DNA of 64,000 nucleotides from Piper betle (Eukaryota; Streptophyta; Magnoliopsida; Piperales; Piperaceae): the NCBI GenBank assembly GCA_033002965.1, contig JAURVB010013235.1:62001-126000 (forward strand), written 5' to 3'. The notes below the pieces were generated by a model. The model was given only the letters and a program-made list of their open reading frames with translations. It had not been told where the DNA came from and did no database searches. Below, piece by piece: positions 40,561 through 50,509 of the stretch. A program made the translations under genes and the position numbers. Positions within the stretch are counted from its first letter, which is position 1. Each line of letters starts with the position of its first letter.

Positions 40561-42125
40561 GAATTGAAATCAAGCAAGTAATTTATATTCTTGTCTAATC
40601 TACTCAAAGTTCAATTATTTATATAAATAATTGATTTATTCAGACATTTATTATTATAACCCAAATAGTAAAAAACTTATGATTAAAATAATAAAGGGAT
40701 ACAATTTTATAATATTTTTAATAAAACTATACGTCACTTTTGTGTATATAAATTATTTTAAGAGCATTTACTATCAGTTTGGATAATCTACTACTGGATA
40801 AAAGGAGATTTAACCATCCATTAAAATTATGTAACTATTATTTTTTAAAATTAGACAATTGATTTTTTCATCATCCAATCATCTTTATAATTTGATAGCT
40901 CATATTTTTATCATATTGCAAACTTAAATAAAATTACCAGAGATATAAACTATTGGTCACTAGATGGTTGCTTATCTATGGCTGAACGGGGTGTTTGTCA
41001 GCATAATTTTGGACCATTATTTTGAAAAAAAAATATTGTTAATGCTTATAACTCAAAATCATGTTTGGTGAAAATTTTAAAAAAGTTAGTGGCTCGAAGG
41101 AATCATTATGCTCCTCCTTAATAACCTCATCACTTAACAACTTCATCAACATAATACCGTTAAACCATAATTCACTATATCGGTTAACGGATACACATTA
41201 GACCTCTTAAAACCTAATAAGTATTTAAAAAAATTATTTTACTTGAAATATTTTTATCAACGAATATTGCTTATATGTAACAGATTTTTTATACGTATTG
41301 GATGGTAAGTACATAAAAATAATTAATTAAATATAATATATTTTGAAAAAAATTATCAAAAAATAATTAAATAATTAATAAGTTTACATAAAAATAGTAA
41401 TTGTATCTTGAAATAAGTATTTTTAAATAGTTTATTAATTATTTAAATAAGTTTAGACATCAAAATAATTTTTCAGTTCAATTTATAATACTAGTAAAAA
41501 AGTTTTTTTCTAATCTTTCCAAACATAATTTTTTACTTTCTAACCGAATTAATTTTTTTGACAAAGAATTTTTGGTAATAAAATTTGTTAAATTTTCTAT
41601 AGAATTTTTTTCAGTGCAACCAAACAGGGTGTAAGATATGCGTTTCCATGCGTGGATATCCAAGACATAAACATTTGGAAATTCAAATGGTGATGTGAAT
41701 GTACGCTGTTGGATACCCTGTTTCGTCCAAGCAAAATTGTGGAGGATGGTGAGCAAACTCATTATTGCAAGTATGCAGCACGACAAAAAAATCAACAGAA
41801 CATTGATATATTTGTTCAATTGTTTGTATACTCCAGCCAGATCAGATGGCTGGAAGATAACATGTTCAAGAGTTGAAATACACACATATATATATACGTA
41901 CGGCAAATAATTTACAAAATCGCCGCCAACCAGTGCACAAATGACATCCCATTCTCTCGCATAATTAATATAAATACAGCCGTGATAGCAGAATATATGT
42001 ATGTTATAACCCAAAAGGTATGGCAGCACGTAGAGATCACATTGAGAGATCAATGCACCCCAACTGCTGTGTGTTCTACTTGTTCGCCCCTTAAACACAA
42101 TGTTGTTTGTGAGCACTGATGAATC
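40561..42125. other. Intergenic, very AT-rich
   Basis: No recognisable gene. A 212-codon minus-strand open frame (41478-42116) directly downstream of the TPR-thioredoxin stop has no conserved motif and probably overlaps its 3' UTR. Confidence 0.5.
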
Positions 42126-45071
42126 TCAGCTGCCTAAGGTTTTGATGGAGCTCTCTAACAAGTCTGCGTTGTCGCCGTCGATGTATTTAACCTTAGAACC
42201 ACCCTTGTATATGTTGAAGCAAGGCACAAAGGAGACGCCCTCCGATTTTGCCAAGGACGGGTGATCATCAATTGCCACCTGATAACTCCCATCATTGGTA
42301 TCAAAAATAAATATTTGAAAAAAGGAGAGTAAATATTTCTTACACATTTATATTAAAGAAAAAAGTAAACATTTCTTATTGTTTTGGTCAATATATGAAG
42401 AAACCTTCAGAAACGTGACGGAGGTAAGCCGCTCGCACAACCGGGCAATCAAAGACGCTTGCTTGTTTGAACTTTTGGTCGTTTTGCAGAACAATACTAC
42501 GGACAATCCTATACATAATAACATTAATTAATTAATTAATTAATATCCCCCATTTTCACTAATTATTCATTTCGCATCCGATTTAAAGTCACAAATAAAT
42601 AATAATGAAAAATTCCCCCCCCTTTTTTGAAGGGAATATTGAAAAAGCTAAAGCTGTGTATACCAGGAGAAGCGACGAGCTGCCTAAATCGGTCATCACT
42701 GTCAACGACGATCACATCTTGACAAATCCGGTTAATGTCCGGATCCGTGAAAGAAACCTGATCACCGCGTTGCTTCTCGAGTTGAAGCCGTGCCTCCGCC
42801 AAGGCTCCGGCGATCTCCTCGTCGCCGGCCGTCCCCTCCGACTGCATCTCGTAGTCTTCCACCGCCGCCTCCCACTTCTCTAACTACGTAGGCATACCAA
42901 AGAGAAAAGATCCAATCATTGTCAACAATAACGGATGTTTATGATGGCAATGGGGGAGGGTGGACTAGGGCAAATGTATAAGATAAGATAAGAGGGGGAG
43001 ATCATGAAGGTGCCCCACCTTGGCGTTGCAGTCGGCGCGGCGGCGGCGAGCCTTGGTGTAGGAAGGGCGGACGGCGAGGGCGGCGGTGCAGTCCTCGACG
43101 GCCTTCTCCCACTGGCCGAGCTTGGACTTGCAGGCGGCCCTGTTGCAGAGCAGCACCGCGTTGTGCTGCTCCTGCTCCAACCCTTCCCCGTAGGCGGCGC
43201 TCGCCTCCCCGTACTTGCCCGCCTTGAACAGCTCGTTCCCCCTGCTCCTCGCCACTGCCACCGCCCTCGCCCGCCGCACCGCCATCCCGGCGTCCTTGCT
43301 CCCCGGTTCCAGTCGCGCCGCGCGCTGCGCCGCCGCCACGGCCTCCTCGAACCTTTTATCACAAGTTTACCAACTCGATAGTCAGAAATTTTCGGCTATA
43401 AAAGCGTGCGCCGCCAGCTTTGAGCGCTGTAGGGAAGATTTGTGAGAACCAACCTGCCGGCGGCCAAGTCGACCTGCGCTGCGGCGAGGAAGTAGTAGGC
43501 GCTGGTGGAGGTGGTGAAGAGCTTGGTTAGGGCGTCTGGGTCGAAGTTGGGTCCAGAAGTGAAGGTGGCGTCGGCTTCCTCATGACGGTAGAGCTTCAGA
43601 AGAGCCTCTGCTTGCAACGCAAAAACCTGTGCGCAGCACCATTATTTGAATATGTACGCATGGGTTTCGCTTTCATCGATCGATATATACATATACGTAA
43701 ATCTATCAAATGGCCAAGATGGAGAATTAGCAAATACCTGCGGTGCAGAGTCGGCGCCGGAGGAGACGGCGTTTCTGGCCTCCTTCAGCACCGTCGTCCA
43801 ATCTCTGAGCTTTCGAGCTTCAATAGAACGGGCAAGCTGGTTTCTGAGGGCCTGTGCTTTCGCCATCTCTTTAGGATTGCTTTCTTTTCCCGAACGTTTG
43901 TAATGGTCTAACGCCTTGTCTGCGTCTCCTAGCCTAAGATTGATTTTTGTAATTGCTTCATCAATTACAAGCTGCATGCAACTACATTCATTATTATAAT
44001 AGCTCGAGAATTGCTTCCAGCTCTACCTGAGATAAAGAGTGGCCAAACGATGGTGAGCTCTGTGATATCCAGGTTCCATCTTCACGGCCTCCTTGCAATC
44101 CTCCACCGCTTCCAGCAGCCGTCCCAGGCCAGTCAAGGCGGCGCTCCTGTTGCTCCTGTACGCCGCTTTGCTCGAGTCCATGGAGATGGCGAGATCGTAA
44201 TAGGCCAACGCCTCGTTGTACTTGCCCTTCTTGAACTCATCGTTCCCCAGCTCCTTGAGCTCCTCCGGCTCCAACCTCCTCGATAGAACTCTGCACAAAT
44301 TCACCTCGGGCTGCCCCTCCTTTCTCAACACATTCCCCGTCACACCTCCCTGCTTGGCACCGCCGCCGGTGCTACTCACCGCCTTCGAATTCTCCTTGGC
44401 CACCGTCGTCGGCTGCCCATTTGTTGGTCCCGGTTGACGGATGTTGCCCAGGTGGCCGAACACCATCATGTTGCTGGAGGAGGCTCGAACCATGTGGCCC
44501 CTAGCGCGCGGCTCCGGCAGGATGGCCTCCAGCTCGCCGGATAAGGTGGGGACGTTCCTGCTCACAACCTTCTTCGTTGGAACGACCATGTTGGGGCTGG
44601 ACGTGACAAGTTGAGAAGCAGGCTTGTTAACCTCGGCGACATGGTACCTGCTACGAGGAACGGGGCCGGCGTTGGGGTTTAGAGGAGAGCGGGAGACTAC
44701 GTACTTCTCTCCCCCTGCTTTGAGCTGCGCCGTCGACCCCGCCGAGAAGTTGGCCTCGGTGTCGCTGTAGGCGGCCTCATCTCTGACACCTCTCCTTTTC
44801 CTGGAGCTCATGGAGCTGTTCGGACTGGAGCCGGCCGACGACGCCCTGCGCGACCAGAAGCGTCTCCGGCGGAACATGCTGTTGCATATCTGCTTGACTC
44901 CGCAGCCATTGAATTTCTTCTCGTAACGGCACGGCTCCATCTCCGCCATCTTCAAGCGGTCCCCGGCCTGCAATACGAACAACCGCCCTTCTCCTTCTAT
45001 GGATTGGGCGGCAGCATTTGAATCATGTCGGGTACGGAGTTGCTAACCTTCTCAGCAGCTTCTCTTCTCAT
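42126..45071 (-). CDS. TPR repeat-containing thioredoxin-like protein (TTL family)
   Basis: Cytosolic scaffold-type protein with TPR repeats and a C-terminal thioredoxin fold. Arabidopsis TTL members act in stress and brassinosteroid signalling. Exons: 44967-44027, 43933-43738, 43626-43454, 43352-43019, 42883-42664, 42508-42405 and 42278-42126. A short first exon 45071-45048 (MRREAAEK) joins in frame through an 80-bp GT-AG intron. The model gives about 714 residues, or 700 if translation starts at MAEMEP (44949). The N-terminal third is basic and low-complexity (RRRRFWSRRA). TPRs start at ELKELGNDEFKKGKYNEALA and resume at ARSRGNELFKAGKYGEASAA. The thioredoxin-like domain (SVVLFCKTTKSSNKQ to EGVSFVPCFNIYKGGS) lacks the CxxC redox pair, so it is probably not a reductase. 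It resembles the TPR13/TTL branch. Confidence 0.88.
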
Positions 45072-46193
45072 ACGAGAAGAAGAGGAATATGATGATGATA
45101 AGGAGGTTGTATTAATCCCAATGTGACGATCAAGCCAACCATTTCCTAATTTATTTTGTGTATGTTCTTCCTCCCCGTCTTCCTCCTCAATCAATCAATA
45201 CAATACAATGCAATAAAGATAGAGGAAGCAGAAGAAGAGGAAGATGAGAATGAAACCAGAATCAATGAAAGGAAGAAGAAGAAGAAGAAAAGACAAATAG
45301 TGATAAGGAGAGAAGGTGGTTGTGAGACGGAAAACGAGAGACTCGGGGGGACATGAATCTGGAAATGGGTAATTGCCATATTGAGGATGTTCGAGGGGAG
45401 GGGAGGGAGGAGACGCAGCAGGTGAACCCTCCCTTACCGGCCCTCACGTAGCCAGGTTGGACTTAGTTGGACCGTTTCTTCTTCTCCTCCATCCAGCTAT
45501 ATCTGCACCTCCCCCTTAACACTCCCACCACAACCAACTCATCCTCGCTTTCCAATTCTTCCATTCCTTCCCTTCTCTGACCACCGTTCCTCCAAAAGCC
45601 TTCTTCAACTTCAAAAAAAAAATTTATATGATGGCCTTCCCTGGGCAACGGAAGCATCATGTGTTTGGTATCTTCCATTACATTATCCATGAAATTGTCA
45701 ATGCAAAATTATTGAGATAACTTAATTATTTATTTTGTGGACTTAACTAATCTTAATTTCGACTTAGATAAATGTTAACCGGATTGCGTCTCATAATAAA
45801 GATCAGCAGATGAAACGATACTGTGAAGAACTAAACCATTTGAATCTCCCTCCAATAATCTGGGAATCCTCCCAGCTACTAGGGTTTTCTTGACTGCTAA
45901 CCCATCAAGATGTTGTTGTGATTTGAAGATGTTTGGAAACCCAAAAATTAACGTGATTCAAGATGTTGTGAACAGCTTTTGGTGGAGTTAAGTCCGAGTC
46001 ATATATAAGAGATGTTGGCAAGTATTACATTGCCGAGAGTTCGGTCGAAGTCATTTACAAGAGATGTTGGAAAACATTGCCAACGTCGCTTTGAAAAAAA
46101 AAAAACAGTGACACGCTAGAAAACATTGGATGCAGAGGAGTCGACTGACTCTGAGTCTAAAAAAAGGAAAAAAGGAAAATTTAGATCGATTGG
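45072..46193. other. Upstream region of the TTL-like gene and spacer
   Basis: Includes a GAA-rich (CTT on the sense strand) leader at 45220-45300, probably the 5' UTR or promoter of the TTL-like gene. AT-rich spacer follows. Confidence 0.5.
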
Positions 46194-46267
46194 AAGGGAT
46201 TCGACGTGAATCAAAGACACAACCTTCTCATCTGTAGTCAGACGCCCTACCATTGCGCCATGGATCC
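46194..46267 (-). pseudogene. tRNA-Trp-like pseudogene
   Basis: Reads GGATCCATGGCGCAATGGTA at the 5' end, very close to plant nuclear tRNA-Trp, including the A-box. The anticodon loop reads CTACAGA where tRNA-Trp has CTCCAGA. The anticodon stem has a mismatch (TCTGA against TGAGA). The B-box GTTCGATTC has decayed to CTTTGATTC. A T-rich tract that could stop Pol III follows within 30 bases. The changes argue against function. A SINE head is an alternative, but no SINE body was seen. Confidence 0.65.
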
Positions 46268-48090
46268 AATGATATGAGTCTGCAGTCCATTTACTTAAAT
46301 TTAAATCTAACTAAACGGCGAATGTGGAGAATCAACATTCACCAAAGACAAACCATTCACCAAAGACAAACCAGATTAATGTAGGAAACAAACCCTTCGT
46401 TGGAGATCAAATTCACCTCCTACACATTCTGCTACTGCCATACATTCAGGAATCATTGTAGTTTATGCCTCAGATAATGATCGTTTGGCATAGAACACAG
46501 GAAAAGGAAAACAAGCAAACTCAATCATCGACATCTCTTTTTTACGATAAAAGAACACCATTATATTGGCATCAATATCAACCATATGTGGAACCATCTG
46601 CTCTGCAGCAAGAACTGATTGAATCGTCATATTCTTTACATCACCAACACAAAAATACCACCAAAATGTTTGGGGGATTGAGGCACCAAAAAAAAACAAA
46701 GCAGTGCAAGACGATTACTCATGAAAATCTGATAAACTAACGTACTGTACAACACTCGGATTGAGACGAGTAAACAGGTATAGAAGTTAGTCTTTTCACG
46801 AGGCCTTAAGCTCACAACCTATAAATCAAGCACACTTCAAATTATTGATTAGTTATATGAATGCGCATTTCAAGCTTTGAATAATTTTGCAGCTGAATGA
46901 AGTCTATTCACTATCCCCCGCAAGCCAAAAAATGGCATAAAGACTAATTTGTTAGTTCCCTCTAATTAACTTGATATGGTTTTTATTTGTTTGTTAGGGT
47001 AGTTTCTAGTTCATGATAGTGCAAGCATGGTTGTAACTTTGTATTAATTAAATATGAGTATGGTAATAATAAATTAGGATAACAAGAAATAAATTGAGCC
47101 GAAATCTTTCCCACTCAATGTTCTCTTCTTCTCCCCAAGCTATTAAGGTAAGGTCTCAAGTCTCAACCTTTGTTCTCTTCCCTTCTTTATATCCTAATTT
47201 CGTCACATTTTATGATACGAAATAAGTTGGCATCATAACCGATTAACCGTCGACCACTACATCTATCTGAAGTTCAATCAAACTTTCTAACTAAAATGCA
47301 AAAGTTGCTCTGCATGCATAGTTGTGAAGAAATGGTGAGATGTGGCGTTGGACTAATTTAGACCTGTATGTAAGTAGGCGTGACCATGACGGTGATCAAA
47401 CTTTATGTACACAACGCAGTACTGTTCATTGAGGTGAAAATTATGGATGGGAGACGAGAGTGAGCAGTTTGAATACATAAAAATTGATTCATTTTTTCCT
47501 TCCCAAATCCAATGACGATCTTACATATGCAGCCAAGAAGGAAGTTTGCTTGTTGCAGGTCTAGATCAAGAGAGCGACAAAACAAATATATACTAACCTA
47601 CATGAATCAAACTTATTGGAGCTTCAAACACCTAACATGAATATAACAAATAGTGAAAAAGAAATATATGAGTGCAATCTACTCAGCTTCCACGTCCTAG
47701 CCATTTTCAAATTATGACAACGAGAACACATGAAGTCACCAGACTTGATGGGTACCTGGAATGATTTTTGCCTACGCTTGATGCGCATCGAGCGTGAGCC
47801 GTCGATGGCAGGCGCATCGACGGCTCATGCTGCTGTGCATGTGCAAGTGCAAGTGCATGCGCAATACCGGTTCGGGTACTTTGTGATGTCAGAACCCAAA
47901 ATATGAGATAGTCAATGCTTAGAAACTTGACGTAATTTGTTTCCTCATTCTTGGCTTAACACATTGTTTATGATGTGTGTACAGTAATTGCATTTAAATG
48001 TACACATGTTGTTGGGAAAATAAAAACAAAAAAATTAATTGCTTCAATTTGATAATGTTTCTGGACAATTGAATTATTTCATAAACCATC
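46268..48090. other. Intergenic
   Basis: AT-rich. No gene is recognised. A small open frame on each strand near 46460-46740 shows no known motif. A perfect hairpin lies at 47795-47827. Confidence 0.5.
47795..47827. repeat. Perfect 13-bp hairpin
   Basis: TGAGCCGTCGATG and CATCGACGGCTCA are exact reverse complements separated by the 7-base loop GCAGGCG. A purine/pyrimidine run of GTGCAAGTGCAAGTGCATGC follows. Confidence 0.8.
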
Positions 48091-48095
48091 ATAGT

Positions 48096-48146
48096 GCTCT
48101 CTCTCTCATACTCTCTCTCTCTCTCTCATATATATATACACACACA
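48096..48146. repeat. CT, TA and CA microsatellites
   Basis: (CT)n, then (TA)n, then (CA)n directly abut the left end of the foldback element. Confidence 0.9.
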
Positions 48147-48508
48147 AATATTTTGCTATGCAGCGCATCTTTTGGAGGCTGTTGGATCGAAATCCAATGA
48201 CCACCTATTTTTCCCCTAGATTTTCCCTCCCCCACTGTCCCCTGCCGCCGCCGCCGCCACCCGCCACCACCACCCCATCTGCCACTGCGCCCCCCGCCCG
48301 CAGCCCTCCCCCCACCTACCTTGTTTCCCCCCGCCCCGTCCGCCACCGCCCCCTCGCCTACATGCCTCCCCCACCTGCCCGGTTTCCCCCTGCCCCCTCC
48401 GTCGCCCCCCTTCCGCCGCCCACCCCCTACCCGCAGCCCTCCCCCCACTTGCCCTATGTTCCCCCACCCCGCCAGGTTGCCCGCCCCCCACGCCGCATGT
48501 TTTGCCCC

Positions 48509-48810
48509 TAGGGGTGCTAATTGAGCGAGCGAACCGAGCTCAACATGTGTTCGAACTCGGCTCGAATAGTTTGAAACTCGTGTTTTGAACATACATGCTC
48601 GAGTTTGACTCGAATATCTTTTATGTGTTCGAGCTCGACTCGAGCTTGAATATACTTAAACTCCTTTGCCAGCTCGTTCGTTAGCTCGAAACTAGCAGGC
48701 CAATGTAGTTTGAACCCACAACCTTAAAGTCATCAAGGTGAAACCGAGCCGAGTCAAACCGAGCCGAACGTTAAATGCTCACGAGCTGGCTCGCTCAATT
48801 AGCAACCCTA
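48509..48810. mobile_element. hAT-type MITE inside the foldback left arm
   Basis: A 302-bp element with 22-bp terminal inverted repeats TAGGGGTGCTAATTGAGCGA and, from the right, TAGGGTTGCTAATTGAGCGA. The flanks TTTGCCCC and TTCGCCCT form an 8-bp target duplication with two transitions, as expected for hAT. The interior is rich in CTCGA/TCGAGC repeats. The right arm of the host foldback lacks this insert. Confidence 0.85.
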
Positions 48811-49031
48811 TTCGCCCTACTCCTGCTGCGGCCCCGCCCGCCCGGCCCTGTTTCCGCCACCCTCCCCAGCCGCCCATTTCGCCCCTCCCCGCCGTCGCCT
48901 AGCCCGTCGACCGAGCTCCTCCCTGCCGTCTATTGCCCTGGCCACCTCCACGCCGGCGTCACCTACATCAATATCAGCGGTGGTGCGACAAAACACAGGG
49001 GAAGGAAGGAGTGATGGCAATTTCATAATAA

Positions 49032-49530
49032 AAATTTGACTCGCACCCGACTCGAGTCAAATTTATGAAATAAATTTTAAAAATAAATATAATAAAATAA
49101 AAACTTGACTCATGATTCGAGTCAATTTTATGAAATAAAATTTTAAAATAAAATAACATAAAATAAAAAATTGACTCGTTCCTTACTCGAGTTAAAATTA
49201 ATATTAAAAAATAATTTTTTAATATTGACATGAATCAGGAGTGAGTCAAGTTTGTATTTTATGTTATTTTATTTTTAAAATTTATTTCATAATATTGACT
49301 CGAGTCAGAGAGTGAGTCAAGTTTTATTTTATGTTATTTTTATTTTTTAAAATTTATTTTATAATATTTACTCGAATCGAGAGCGAGTCAAAATTTTATT
49401 TTATTATATTTTATTTTTTAAAATTTATTTCATAAAATTGACTCGAGTCACGAGTCAAGTTTTATTTTATATTTTATTTTTAAAATTTATTTCATAAATT
49501 TTACTCGAGTCGGGAGCGAGTCAAATCTTT
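49032..49530. repeat. Tandem array of a palindrome-bearing 65-72 bp unit, inverted at its centre
   Basis: Seven or eight units each carry a version of TTGACTCG...CGAGTCAA followed by an AT-rich TTATTTTAAAATTTATTTCA-type tract. About three units face one way (49032-49200) and four or five the other way (49225-49530), mirrored near 49205. This is the centre of foldback element i. Confidence 0.85.
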
Positions 49531-50049
49531 ATTACAAAATTGCCATCGCTCCTTCCTTCCCCGTGTGTTTTGTCGCGCCACCGCCGGCGGTGATACGGGT
49601 GACGCCGGCGTGGAGGTGACCAGGGCAATAGACGGCCGGGAGGAGCTCAGTCGACGGGCTGGGCGGTAGCCGCGGTAGGGGTAAAACGGGCGGCCGGGGT
49701 GGGTGGCGGAAACAGGGCAGGGGTGGGCGGGGCCGCGGCAAGGGTGGGGCTAAACAGGCGGGGGGAGGGGGCGCGGGGAACCGGGTGGGGGTGGGGGAAC
49801 ACAAGGCAGGCGGGCAGGAGGGCTGTGAGCAGGGGCAGGTAGGGGAAATCGGGCAGGTATAGGGGAGGGCTGCGGGCGAGGGGCACTGCGGCAGACGGAG
49901 AGGCTATGGCAGGCGGGGCGACAGCGGCAGGGGCAATGGAGGAGGGAAAATCTTGTGGAAAATTAGTGGCCGTTGGATTTTGATCTAACAGCCACCAAAA
50001 AATGCGTGGCATATGTACTGCCAAAACATGGCAGCGCATAACGAACGCC

Positions 50050-50051
<2 letters not shown>

Positions 50052-50108
<57 letters not shown>
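50052..50108. repeat. (TA)n microsatellite
   Basis: About 57 bases of pure TA between two foldback elements. It creates spurious Tyr/Ile open frames on both strands. Confidence 0.95.
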
Positions 50109-50116
<8 letters not shown>

Positions 50117-50509
50117 AAAATGCTGCAATGCGCTGCAGTATTTTTCAGCGCATTGCAGCTCATGGCCCATGGGCCGTTGGATGAAAATCCAACGGCCCGC
50201 AGCACTGAAGACCACCCGGCGACCCGTTAGACCCGCCAGACCCGCCAGATCCAGCCGACCCAGCCCCCCGCCCGCCTGCCCGCCGCCCGTCCGACCCTAC
50301 CCGCCGCCGCGGGACCGAGTCACCGCCGCGACCGAAGCCGCCCGCTGCCCGCCACCCAGCCGTGGCTCACCTGGCACGATCTACCCTCCTGACCCCGCTC
50401 GCCGCCCCGCGACCAACTCCCCACCGCGACGGACCACCCCCGCCACCCCGTCGCGGCCCGCCGCCCCTACTGCGGCGGCCCCTCAACGCCGCTTGCGGAC
50501 GGCTTGGGG

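Larger units (their letters stand above)
48150..50045. mobile_element. Foldback element with GC-rich arms (element i)
   Basis: The left arm (about 48157-49090) and right arm (about 49450-50016) are inverted copies of each other along their length. Ends read TATGCAGCGCATCTTTTGGA and, inverted, TATGCCACGCATTTTTTGGT. Cores are C-rich low-complexity (PPPP-like frames). The inner ends share the block ending GACAAAACACA-GGGGAAGGA, next to an AT-rich tandem array. The left arm is interrupted by a hAT-type MITE. No transposase is present. This resembles foldback or long-TIR non-autonomous elements. Target duplications were not found because simple repeats lie at both ends. Confidence 0.75.

Noticed and set aside
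41478..42116. 212-codon open frame on the minus strand
   Set aside because: No conserved motif, AT-rich codons, and it lies directly downstream of the TTL-like stop codon; most likely chance.
46463..46740. Overlapping 78- and 91-codon frames
   Set aside because: No recognisable motif on either strand and no splice context.
50002..50215. Repeated Tyr-Ile proteins on both strands
   Set aside because: Translation of the (TA)n microsatellite.
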